DNA of 64,000 bases from Isochrysis galbana (Eukaryota; Haptophyta; Isochrysidales; Isochrysidaceae), in assembly GCA_018136815.1 (NCBI GenBank), contig CM030936.1, positions 2,817,079 through 2,881,078 of the forward strand, read 5' to 3'. The position numbers and the translations under genes are program-made. The notes below the pieces were generated by a model that was given only the letters and a program-made list of their open reading frames with translations, was not told where the DNA came from and made no database searches. Positions 53,640 to 64,000 of this stretch are shown here, in pieces; within the stretch, counting starts at the first letter, position 1; each line of letters opens with the position of its first letter.

Positions 53640-54467
53640 CGCTCATCGCAGTGATGACGCACTCGCCGATGATCTCGTGCAGCACGCGCACGCCCACCTT
53701 CAGCCTTCAGCATGGGCATGGGAGATGATGTCAGGCGATTCGTTGCCAATGCCGGTCGCCTCGCTGCCCTCCTCGCGCTCGTTCACCTCGCGCTCTCCAG
53801 CCTCGCTGGATTCCATCGATCGGCGCGTCCTCGTTGGTGCCCGGTGCATCGTTGTTAGCGACTCCTCGGCGCGAACGGCGACCAGCACATGTGATGATGG
53901 AGCCAGTGTGGCGGGTGTGAATGATTGAGCAGCCGCCCGAGATCGACTCCAGCGGCCACGAGTGCGCGCTGAGCCGCACTCGGTGGCCGTCTACGTCAGT
54001 ATGGTCGATATGCCCCTTCTCTGCGCGAGGGGGACTGTGAAAATACCCACCAGACCGGTCTTGCTCTCGCGCCGCGTTGCGGCTCCGGCGTAGTGGTAGT
54101 GGAGAGGGAGAGAGCAAGGGCCCTCCCCTGGCGGAACGGCCAAGCGGCCGGTGCCACACCTTGGATCAAAGTTGTGCCTCACACCGATCCCTGTCCGCAG
54201 CCGCGGCCCGGCCGACATCTTGCGGTGGATTCTGGAGATGGAGCCCCCGGCGGTGGGCCAGTGCCGACGGCCGCGGCCGTCATAGGAGCGCCGGAGCGGC
54301 CGTAAATAGACCCCTTCTAACCTGGACCTTTATTAATTTGCAGCATTATGCGAGTCTCTTCCCCCTTTCCCTCCCTCCCTGCCTCCGCCTCTCGCTCCCT
54401 CCCTCCCTCCCTCCCTCCCTCACTCACCCACTCTCTCTTTGCCCCCTCGGATGCCCTGGCTCGGCCG
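53640..54467. other. unassigned region upstream of the channel gene
   Basis: The minus strand contains coding-like text (HTDVDGHRVRLSAHSWPLES and, in another frame, KVGVRVLHEIIGECVITAM), but I can neither join these nor name a family; remains of a gene are possible. 54355-54450 on the + strand is a polypyrimidine tract just 5' of the channel start. Confidence 0.35.
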
Positions 54468-57400
54468 ATGGAGACGAGCAGCATCGGCACCCCAGGCAGT
54501 GTACTATGGGGCGGGCTGCGTGCGCTGTGGTCCACAGAGCCACCCGAACGGGTGATTGGGCCGAGTGGCCGCGTCTACGATGGCGCTGCCCTCCTCTGCC
54601 TCCGCCCGTACACAGAGCCCCGCCGGCTGGCCATCGCGACCGTCGAATCGCCGCCGTTCGAGCCGATCATCCTGCTGGCGATCGCGGCGAATGCCCTCGC
54701 GATGGCATGGGAGTCGCCAATCGACCCGTGCACAGGATGGAAGTCCGAACTGCTCGCCTCCTCTGAGTCTGTCTTTCTCGCCATGTTTACTGTCGAGATG
54801 TGCACCAAGGTGCTTGCGTACGGGATGATCTCCAGCCAGCATTCGTACCTGCGCGACGCGTGGTGCCAACTCGATGCGTTCGTCGTGACGCTCGGCTGGA
54901 TCCCCATCTTCTTTCCGTCGCTCGGCAGCATGTCGCTCATCCGTACCGCCCGCGCGCTCCGCCCGCTCCGCATCCTCAAGCACGTGCCGGGCATGCCCAT
55001 TCTGGTGGAATCTATCATTGCTTCGGTTCGCGAGCTCGTCAACGTGCTCCTCCTCTGCGTCTTCCTCTTCACCATCTTCGCTGCAGTTGGGGTGGAGCTC
55101 TTCAAGGGTCAGCTTCACTGGCGATGCGCGTTGCTGGGGTATGACGGCGCTGGCAACCTAACTTCGCCCGCGCCAGATGACTTTGACTCCGACGAGCCCT
55201 GTGCCCTCTTCTCCGTGACTCACGGCAACGCCCTGTGTGGCGACGGTATGCGCTGTGTATACTTTGCCTCCAATCCCGACGGCAACCTCATGTCCTTCGA
55301 CTCGGTCGTGTCAGCATCGGCGCCTATCTTGCAAGCAGTGACATTCGACGGATGGACGGGGCCGATGTACCGGCTCATGTCTGCTGCCGCGCCATGGTCC
55401 TGGTTGTACTTCTTGACAGCAGCCATCCTAGGCGGCATGTTCGTGCTCAACCTATTCCTGGCGGTGATTTTTGACGCCTTCAAACAGGGCTCGGAGGCGC
55501 GGGCGGAGGCGGCGAGGAAAGAGCGCGAAGCTATCGGCGCCATGTTGCTGGCGGCCCAAGCGGACTCTCAAGTAGAGGGAGTGCAAGACGGCTCTTGGAG
55601 GGATCACATGAACCCCACAGCCCTTCTGGGCCGTCTGCCCATGGACGTGGTGTCTCCGCTAGGGAACCATTTGAGCCGGGTTCCAGGGCTTATCCCTGGG
55701 TTGGGAATGGCGACAAATCTCCTGAGCAACGGACTCGGTCACATGGGCGAGCTTACGCGCTTGCCACGATTAGACGAGGCGGCTGGCCTCTTGCGCGACC
55801 GGCTTGGCCGCATGCCCACCTTGGAGGAGGCAGCGAACTTGGCGACGAGCCTGGAGGCGGAGGGTGGCATGTGCGACTGCCGGCCACGCTCCGGCTGGCG
55901 GCTCACCCTCGAGCACATCGTCACCTCGCGCCTCATGGGTGGCGCCGCAACCACTCTCGTTATGATAAACTTGCTCATCATGTGCCTTCCATACGCGGGC
56001 CAACCGCCCGAGCGTGAGAAGGCCGTCGAGCAAGCCGGCGCGATTATATCGCTCATTTTCATGGCAGAGATGGTGCTCAAGCTGCTCGGTCTCGGTTGTC
56101 ACGGGTATTGGTCCGACGGCTGGAATGCGCTCGATGGGAGCATCGTGATCTTGACGTCGGTCGACTTGCTCGCCTCTTTTGTTGGCCCGAGTACCGAGAT
56201 CAACGTCTCCTTCTTCCGAGTGCTACGAGTCGCCCGCATGCTTCGGCTGATGAAGGCCTGGCGGGGCCTCTACCGCGTGTGCATGGCCTTTGTGCGCGCA
56301 CTCCCGCAGCTCTCGAACTTGCTGCTACTCGTCGTCATTGTCATGATGATTTTTGCGCTCCTGGGCATGCAACTCTTCGGTGGTACCTTCCAATACTTGG
56401 AATTGGCCAACGACGAGAAGCCGCGGCTTCACTTCGACTACTTTGGACCTGCGATGCTCTCCGTATTCGTTGTACTCACGGGCTCCTGGGTGGACGGGCT
56501 CGAGGCGTGCACCGAGTCAACCGACTTCGCGACGGCAATGGGCTACTTCTTCTCAGCGCTGCTCGTCGGGTTTCTCGTGCTCATGAATCTATTTGTTGCG
56601 ATCCTGGCGGAGTCTTTCACGACCAAGGAGGATGAGGAAGCGGAGCAAGGTGACGTGGAAGTCGCCGCTCGATGGATGAGAGATCGTCTGCTCAACGATG
56701 GCGTCGGTCTAGCGGGAGGTGTACTCACAGGTAGCGTCGGCCTCGCCAGCGGAGTACTGTCGAGCGGCATAGGCCTCGCTCGCGGTTCACTCGAGTCGGG
56801 GATGGTGCTAGCAAATGGTGTGCTCGCTGGAGGCAGACTGCCCACCTCTAAAGCACTCGGCGATGTAATCCGTCGAGTTGACTCGGCGCGCCTTGCCGCT
56901 CAGCATAATGCTGACCTCTCTCTGGGCCTCCTTTCGCCGGACAACGTCTTGCGCCGTGCCTGTGTTGCTTTCGTCACCAACCCCATAATAGATCGGGTCT
57001 TCTTGCTGCTCATTATCGCGTCGTGTGTATGCACTGCTGCAGACTCGCCTCGGTTGGATCCCGATTCCGAATTCGCGTATTGGGTTATCATCGTAGCTGA
57101 TGTCACGACCCTTTGCTTCGCCATCGAGGCAGTCTTAAAGATGATTGGGCTAGGGTTGATCGACACGCCACGAGCCTACTTCAAAGACCCGTGGAATATC
57201 CTCGACTTTGTCATCGTCCTCGCCTCGCTCTCGACCTCGTCACTGACCGTCAAGTACGTCCCACAGCTAGGCAACCTATATGCTTTCAGGGCTCTCCGCG
57301 TGCTCCGCCCTCTACGATTGGTGGAGAAAGAGCCAGGGGTCCGTGTTATCTTACTAGCCCTCCTCAAGTCGATGCCCGCCGTCTCGTCCGTTATTGCCGT

Positions 57401-60351
57401 CCTCGCCGCATTCCAGATCGTGTTTGCCATCCTTGGCATGCAATTGTTCATGGGCGCGCTCGGATCGTGCAGCATAGACCCCACGGCAAATTTCTCAACG
57501 TGCGTGGCTCTAGCAGACAGGTTGGCCGATCAATTGCCTACTTTCCCGCCGTCGTCCAAGCCTCCCTTGGCGTCGCTGCCGCCGCCGCCGCCGCCTCTGC
57601 TGGCCCCGCCCGGTGTAAATGCGTCGTGGCCGACTACCATGTGGCCGGTCGACATGCACGCGACCGTCGCCGCTTTCAGTACGCATCGGTACGGCCATCC
57701 CTTTTGGCTAAATCCACCCTTCGGCTCCTTCGACGATTTTGGCCAGTCCATGCTCTTGCTGTACGTGACGTCAACCGGGGATGGGTGGGAGGACGTCATG
57801 TTCACCATCATGGACTCAGACGGCTTTCATCAGCCACCGGTGCGCAACGACTTCTCTCCCGCGGCCTGCTTCATGCTTGCTTGGATGGTGGTCGGCTCGT
57901 TCATGGCTCTCAATATGTTCGTCGGTGCAATCGTCGACAATTTTACTCGAATCAAGCAGGAGGAGGCCTCTGAGGGGCTGGTGATGGTCACTCCCGCACA
58001 GCACCAATGGATCAGCACAATGCGCCTGGCTGCTTCTCAACAGCCGCGGCCTCGCCCCCGCCCCCCCCCAATTATTGGCGTGCCCTAGCCTTTCGGCTCG
58101 TCATGTGGCCGCCCTTCGAGCTGACCATTCTCTTGGTGGTAGTCTTGAACTTGGTCGCCATCTCATGCGACTACTGGCAGATCGAGCGGGACGAGGGCAT
58201 CTACACACTGTATTTACAGGTGATCAGCGCATTCACGGCCGTGTACTACGCCGAGGCTACCCTCAAAATCTTTGCCCTCGGTCGGATTTATTTCCTAGAT
58301 CCGTGGTGCCAACTCGATTTTGCACTCGTTCTGATCTCGCTTCTCGATGAGGTCGCCTCCGATATTCTTACCAGCGTACTTCCGATACCTGCGGGCTTAC
58401 TACGCGTTCTTCGTGTTCTACGTATTCTGCGCATTCTCAGGCTCCTCAAGAGCTTTGGTGGGCTGCGAGACCTGCTGAAAACGATTGCCCTCTCCTTACC
58501 TGCGCTATGGAACGTAAGTTCGTTGCTTGCTCTAGTCGTGTTCATGTACTCGGTTGTTGGAATGCAGCTCTTCACATTTGTGATGCACGGGGAAGGGATC
58601 ACGGACCAACGCAACTTCGAAACCATCTCATCGGCCGCTCTGCTCCTCTTCCAGTGCCTCACTGGAGACGAGTGGTCGCTCATCATGGCTGACGCTGGCG
58701 TGACTGAAGGCCGCGGATGTTCTCCCGACGGAGCCACGTTGCCCTTCTCCGACGAGTCCGTCTCGAACTGTGGATCGCAGTACGCTACTCCATACTTCGT
58801 CTCTTTCATGGTGATCGGATCTTTCGTCCTACTCAACTTAATAGTCGCCGTCATCCTCGACAACTTCTCCGCCCTCCACCATCCGCGCGATGACATCGTC
58901 TCAGCCGCCGATGTTGAAGCTTTCCGCGAGGCCTGGGCGAAGCTCGACCCGGGCGCCACCGGCTGGGTCAAGGCGGCGGCGGTGCCGTTGCTGGTTAGCT
59001 CACTGCCTCCGCCCCTCGGGCTGAAGGAGGGGGGAGGCGTGGATGGCGATGCACCATCAGCCTCGCGTATATATCGAAGGGCCCAGCGCTTTTGCATACA
59101 TCTCGGCTTGGCGCGTCGAGCTGAATTTTCTTTCTGGGACGTCTTCGATAGGCTCGCCCAGGCCAATGCGAGCGAAGCACTTGGGGAGCAGCTGCTTGAG
59201 AACCTTGTTGGGGAATACGATATGCCGGGGGTGGAAGAAGAAAGCTCGCGTGCAGCGCCGCCGCCGTGGCGTGGCGCCGAGTCGGCTGCCGCTCTGACGC
59301 GATCAGCCTCCGTCCTCCACGACTCACAAGCAGAATGCCCCATCCCATCCGATGTCTCTCGAGCGACGTGTGGAGCGAACTCGGTAGCGAGTGTCGCGGG
59401 CAGTGTTGAGAATGGGCTTCCGCACCGGGACGGCTATTCGAAAGTGACTTTCGACGGCCAAGTCTTTCTCTTTGGCGGCCGGAACGAGAGCGGGCCTCTG
59501 AAGGTACGCTTGCCTAACGTGTCCACATGCATGAGACTATTGCTTGAACATCGGAGTCAGACGAGGAAATTGGTAGCCCAAGACGGCTTTATGCTTCACC
59601 GAATGAGCTTGTTGCCCCCCTTTAACGCACAGCCCTTTCCCAAATCAATACAGGATTTTTGGATGTTTTCCTCGGAAACTTGCCTGTGGGCTGACTTGTC
59701 ACACACCGTGCCCTTGGCGCTTTCACCTCGTTTTGGCCACAATGCCACTTTGCGGCACAAGCGCATGGTGATCAGTGGAGGCTACGATGGCCAGCACTCA
59801 TTGAGCGACATATGGGAGTGCGATCTCGTGCATCTGCTTTGGATCCGTTCGTCCCAAATTTGTCATCCTGGTGATGCCGATGAGCCGCGCCCCTTGCCTG
59901 TTGCAGAAGTGAATGCCAACGCAAGCGGTGGAGATTGGATCTTGCATAGCGGGGATGTCTCGGCTCCGGGCCCACGCACCCGCCTGTTATGGTGGGGCCA
60001 NNNNNNNNNNNNNNNNNNNNNNNNNNNNNNNNNNNNNNNNNNNNNNNNNNNNNNNNNNNNNNNNNNNNNNNNNNNNNNNNNNNNNNNNNNNNNNNNNNNN
60101 GTGGGGCTGGCGGCCATGCTGCGTGGGCAGGTGAAGTAGAAATCGGCGGAGTGGCGGTGATGAACGCCGGTGAGACCGCCGACTGGTTCCCGGCCGGACA
60201 TTTGGTCCGAACATCAGCGACAGGGGGGGGGGCTGACCACGCCGTGCTCTCGCTGGAGCGCGGCGGCGACGGTCGGCCTATCAAGCGGGTTGGTCGCCAT
60301 CGCTCTGCTTCGGATTCGAGCGGGGAGAATCTTCCACCGGTCCCACGATAA
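54468..60351 (+). CDS. four-domain voltage-gated cation channel fused to C-terminal Kelch repeats
   Basis: From METSSIGTPG the protein has four S1-S6 repeats: DI about residues 57-345, DII 471-724, DIII 824-1164, DIV after about 1205. Each has an Arg/Lys-ladder S4 (RTARALRPLRILK; FRVLRVARMLRLMK; FRALRVLRPLRL; LRVLRVLRILRILRLLK). Pore loops read TFDGW, TGSW, TGDGW and TGDEW, a D/S/D/D filter. After DIV S6 (LLNLIVAVILDNFSALH) comes an EF-hand-like segment (FREAWAKLDPGATGW) as in Nav/Cav C-termini. Further on come Kelch repeats: VFLFGGRNESGPLK, a 150-bp intron (59503-59652, GTACGC...ATACAG), then DFWMF, PRFGHNATLRHKRM, VISGGYDG and SDIWECDL. The frame shifts once, in C9 at 58061-58069 between DIII and DIV, where one base appears to be missing; both sides match the channel family. 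The 100-N gap interrupts the Kelch region, and a frame after the gap ends at 60351. Plasma or internal membrane channel; ion specificity is unknown. Confidence 0.88.
60001..60100. other. assembly gap (100 N) inside the Kelch region
   Basis: Standard 100-N spacer; the true length, and so the number of Kelch repeats, is unknown. Confidence 0.98.
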
Positions 60352-60748
60352 AAAGAATTGGGCCTCCGGATCAACAAAAGTTTTTTTCAACCTAGTCTTC
60401 CCCACCTCCACCCCAATTCACACGTACCAGTAATGTCGATTACAACGCATAACGCAACAACTAACAACCGCCACACCACACCACACCACAAACAAATCCA
60501 TTGCAGAACCATCTTGGTAGCTGCGACGCCGACACGGCGAAGTCGCGCATGTCAAGCGTGAAGGGCAACAATACATGCGCTCACCACAAAATGTGACGCA
60601 ATCAATTAAGTACCCGCGACAAGCCTCCGTGTAAGCGCTCACGGTCTCTCCCATGGCTGGCATGACTGCTTTGCTAGTCGAACCCGTCCCGCTACCATGC
60701 ATCATGCGTCGCGCCCTCGCGATGATCCCGACCCCAATGGGCTACGGC
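60352..60748. other. intergenic between convergent genes
   Basis: AT-richer sequence with CACACCACACC repeats at 60471-60490. No gene seen. Confidence 0.5.
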
Positions 60749-62897
60749 TCACGGTCCAGTCCCGGGTGGTCTACTGCCGGTACTACTAGCCTCCTCATCC
60801 CGATCCGATACGGCTTGGTGATCCGACGCCTCCTCGGCGCCGACATCTTCGCACGACCAGCCACCATGTCCAGTAGCGCGGGAGCTCCGCGGGCTGTCCC
60901 CCCTGACCGCGTCCATAGCCCAGGTGGGAAGAAATCCACGCGCCGCGTCTATGAAATGCGAATAGCGGTTGGGTGGCGAGGATAGAATCTGAACCGTCTC
61001 GTCCTCATCGGCCTCCTCAATGGCGTGCTGCGCCGACATCAGGGGATAAGTCAACTGGACAACTCGTCGAGACGACACCCGCGTGCGGAGGCCGAGGGGC
61101 CCCAGCCCTCCCGGTTTGCGCCCTTGCGACTTACGCGCAAGATGTAGCAGCTGTGGTGGCAGCTGCAGTCTCCCTTGCTGTGCCCGTCGAGTCGACACTG
61201 ACACAAGCATCAACACCACTTTGAGGATGGCAGCCAACGTCAGCAACGTCCCCAACCCGAAGCAGAAGAGCAGCACCACGGAGGACGAGCCGTGGGGAGT
61301 GGGCAGCGCGTTGTACCATGGAAGCTCCGATGCACCGGATCCAATCGGCGTGCTGCCGCTGTGGCTCGTGCCATTGCGAACACACACGTTCAGGAGCTGC
61401 TTTGGCAATGGTGCAGAGACATTGCGGGGCAGCCATCCCCGCTCTTGCGCGCCCTTCCAGGACCAGTGAGGCTGGAGTTCAGCCTTGAAGTTCATGAAGA
61501 ACCAACCAATTCCCGCATCAAATGCCACAAGCCGTGCTGCTGCAGCTTGCGGCTGGAAGCTATCGTCGTTGTCCCAGCCCTTGCTCACTGGACATTTCCC
61601 CTGTTTAGGCGCCGAATCGCCAGTCCCATGAGGTCCTGGCGAGTCCCCTGTGGCGGGCCTGCAATACCACTCACATACGGCTGAGGACAATCCATCCAGC
61701 CGCATTCCACTTTCGGATAGCCGCGGCGCGTTGTCGTGGAATCCATTGAGCCACATGTTGCAATTGTCAGTTGCGAGCGACCATTCACCCACAACCACGG
61801 GCAGCGTTGAGCTCTGGATGGCATGGATGCGGCTCTCCCACAAGCAAGCATTCTCCAGAAACGAGGCCTGCGAGCGTATGTCGAACCATGCCTGGTAGAC
61901 GTGTGTGTCTAGAGCGACGCCTTCGCAACCGCGCATGAACCCTGCCCACTCGTCCAATCGAAAGCCATCATGCATCACAAACAGCCAGTGGGGTGCGGCA
62001 GTGCGCACTGCCCAATATGACTCCCAGTAGAAGGCCTTCAGCACATCTATTGGCGTGAACTGCCACGGCTCGTTTAGCGCTTCGACTCCAATCACGGAGG
62101 GGAAGTTGCGCAGGGCAATCGCAATCCGTTGTAGCACTTGCACCGTCGTCCGGATATTGTCCCAAGATATGGACGCATAAGTCATCGTCAGCGGATCAAA
62201 GGCGCCTTGCCACCCCGCCGAGCGCACCGGCCAGTGGGAAAAGTGGTCGTCGTCCGTCCAAGTTACATTGCGCGCAAGACCAGAATTGTCAAAGCCGTTT
62301 TGCGAGTGACGTACCGCGTGAAGGTCAATGAGAACTCTCAGCCCGAGTCGCTCACATCTGCGGATGATGCGCCATAGCTCATCTATGGCTCCATCTGTGC
62401 ACCTGCGACGGTGACGGCACCTGGAGCTCAACTGACAGGACAAAGAGGCCTCACAGCAAGCAAGCGGGGCTGCGCGCTCGGCAAGGCCAGTAGGGGCAGA
62501 ACTCACCCGATGTACGGTTCATACGGCATCCACATCCAGTCTCCAACTGGTATACGCACGGTATTGATGCCCTGCTGCACAAGCTCGTGCAGGTCTCTGT
62601 CGGTGACCCACTTCTGCCAGTGCTCGCGCAGTTGCCGGTTGCCCTCGACGGGTCCAAGACGGTACAGAAGCCATGCATATCGAAGGCGGTGCCGGTCCTC
62701 GGCTTGCCCTCGAACTGGTAAAAGAGGCTGGGTGTGATCCAGGGCTGCAGAACATCCAGCCAGCGAGGTTGACGCCACGCAGCGCATGCCAAGTACGAGC
62801 TCATGATGCGGTGCTCCTCAGACTCCGAGGTATCCCGGTTGCATGTGTACTCAGACAGCTCGGGGATCGGCAGCGCGAGCCGTCGGCGCGAGCGCAT
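60749..62897 (-). CDS. membrane-anchored GH5 exo-beta-1,3-glucanase-like enzyme, two frame breaks
   Basis: Coding runs from about 62897 to an exon end at 62507, then an intron (GTGAGT...GTCGCAG, to 62403) and exon 62402-60749. GH5 landmarks: GVNLAGW and QPWITPSLFYQF at the start of the barrel, INTVRIPVGDWMW, RVLIDLHAV, acid/base Glu in VEALNEPWQ and nucleophile Glu in VVVGEWSLATDN, followed by CNMWLNG. The GEWS..T.C..WL.G context is that of EXG1-type exo-1,3-beta-glucanases (GH5_9). A C-terminal transmembrane helix (SSVVLLFCFGLGTLLTLAAI) precedes an Arg-rich tail, so it is probably tethered at the membrane, acting on storage or wall beta-1,3-glucan. Two single-base deletions shift the frame, near 62752 and near 62655, and a further shift near 62770 is possible; the N-terminus and any signal peptide are therefore uncertain. 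Confidence 0.8.
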
Positions 62898-64000
62898 CGG
62901 CGCGCGGGGCCGCCCGCCGCCCCCCCGGCCTCCCGCGCGCCGGCGCCGATCCGCCACTGCCCGGCTTGGCGCACCAAACAGAAAACACCACCCCCTGCCC
63001 TGTTGGCTGTGTTGGCAAGTAGGAGTAGAGTAGGAGTGCGAATCTTTAGAACTGCGCATCTCTTCCTCTCTTCCTCTTTTCCTCTCCCCCCCCCTCCCCC
63101 GCGTCTCTCTCTCCTCTGGCGGCCTAGAAAATACAAGTCGCGATTTAAATAAAATTCGACCCGACCCCGATTCTCGTAAACAGGGGGTAAAAAATGCGAC
63201 CCCCAAGCGAACCGTAAAACGGCACCATACCGTGAGAAACCCGTACCCCCCGAACAAAACAAAGGATGTAATCTCAAAAATGAACCCCCCTCCAACGCGT
63301 TCCATTGCCCCCTGAGCTGCCCTTGCTGGCCCTTTGGGAGCCGGGAGCCCCAACGGAATAGGCCTAAATAGAAATATGCAATTTTTGGGCCAAAATATGC
63401 AGTGCATGTATGCAAATATGCAAAAAACCCTCCCCAGATATGCTGCAAAATATGCAAAATATGCGGTGGGCGGTGGCGATGGCGGTGGGCGGGCAACGAG
63501 CGGCGGCGGCACGCCATACGTTCACCCTTCGCCCCGCGGGGGAATTCTGGGCGTGATTGCGGGTGGGAACCTGGGGGCCTCCCCTGGGACAACGGGTTAC
63601 TGTCACAACATGAGATGGGAAATGGGAACATTAACGTAAACAGACGCTTGCTCGAGGGGAGGCCCTCGTACAGGTTCTCGTACGACCGGCGGAAGATCCA
63701 CGAGAGGTAGGGTGGGGAGGGGAAAAATCGACTTTTCAGAATTGGGCCCAATTGGCCTTATGATGGCATGGGACACTTTGTTGTGATGGTAGGAATGCAC
63801 CTTCCAAGTCTCAGCTTCTAGTTCTTTCGCGCGCGCGCGCTCTGACGGGCGAAAAATCTCATTTTTTGGTCGGGTGCAATCGACGGGCCCGCTCAGTTGA
63901 GCGTTGCCACTTTGGCGATCGCTTGAAAGCCGCTCATGGTCGCCAACCGGCGTTTTTTTTGCTGGTTGGGTACCGGTGGTTATGGTCGGGTTGAGACACG
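62898..64000. other. low-complexity and repeat sequence to the right edge
   Basis: 63065-63115 is CT-rich. 63296-63340 matches the end of the 6590-type repeat (GCCCCCTGAGCTGCCC). 63372-63465 is AT-rich with ATATGCA repeated about ten times. 63828-63842 is (GC)n. No gene seen. Confidence 0.55.

Noticed and set aside
54504-55118. Minus-strand frames of 176-204 codons
   Set aside because: Antisense to channel domain I; no domain of their own.
58007-58090. Programmed ribosomal frameshift in the channel
   Set aside because: No slippery heptamer or downstream structure is apparent; a missing C in C9 is simpler.
58288-59343. 351-codon minus-strand frame
   Set aside because: It is antisense to channel domain IV and shows Ser/Arg-rich shadow composition.
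62503-62787. Separate 94-codon protein starting at 62787
   Set aside because: Its first half is out of frame relative to conserved GH5 text; it is part of the frame-broken GH5 gene.

Overview
This is nuclear DNA of a GC-rich microbial eukaryote. The genes carry GT-AG spliceosomal introns of roughly 90-180 bp, there is no operon structure, and about half of the window is retroelement and DNA-transposon debris plus low-complexity sequence. A ciliary CFAP20-domain gene, a four-domain voltage-gated cation channel, and one protein start with a signal-peptide-like segment ending in an ALAF motif (as in plastid-targeted proteins of algae with red-derived secondary plastids) suggest a flagellated alga. 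A haptophyte is my best guess, but this is inference. Two 100-N gaps (22158-22257 and 60001-60100) mark scaffold joins.

Layout. 1-2346 (-): CFAP20DC-like gene leaving the left edge. 3378-3817 and 6354-6553: two MITEs with perfect terminal inverted repeats and 8-bp target duplications. 7000-8387 (+): two-exon protein with a longin-like start. 9583-10623 (+): ankyrin-repeat gene. 12616-13740 (-): protein tyrosine phosphatase. 16564-17862 (-): MFS transporter of SLC22A18 type. 18913-21232 (-): rearranged LINE. 22497-24284 (-): PAQR/adiponectin-receptor-like protein with a large insertion, divergent from a coiled-coil repeat gene (24631-25471). 25500-27147: LINE 3' and 5' fragments. 27463-28078 (-): mitochondrial IscA-like protein. 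28282-31580: transposon relics. 32391-35167 (-): seven-exon FSP1/AIFM2-like oxidoreductase. 37066-37359 (-): chromodomain protein. 37642-38538 (-): ORF with a CXC-like cysteine cluster. 38566-39660: LINE, Ty3/Gypsy and hAT relics. 40706-41827 (+): BUB3. 42049-44330: LINE fragment running into a purine-only tract. 44404-48372: complete two-gene PIF/Harbinger transposon. 49478-51633 (+): five-exon ariadne-type RBR ubiquitin ligase. 54468-60351 (+): four-domain voltage-gated channel fused to C-terminal Kelch repeats. 60749-62897 (-): membrane-anchored GH5 exo-beta-1,3-glucanase-like enzyme.

The host genes are unrelated singletons (cell-cycle checkpoint, ubiquitin, redox, Fe-S, cilium, ion flux, glucan turnover), not a pathway. 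The most unusual item is the channel: a Cav/Nav-like 24-TM protein with voltage sensors in all four repeats, an atypical D/S/D/D selectivity filter, an 11-residue repeat in the II-III linker, and Kelch repeats in the same reading frame after the EF-hand-like C-terminal region. Next come the PAQR protein with about 265 extra residues carrying a heptad repeat, and an IscA-like protein without its first Fe-S cysteine. Several conserved genes (channel, GH5 enzyme) are interrupted by single-base deletions in short homopolymers, which look more like assembly errors than biology.
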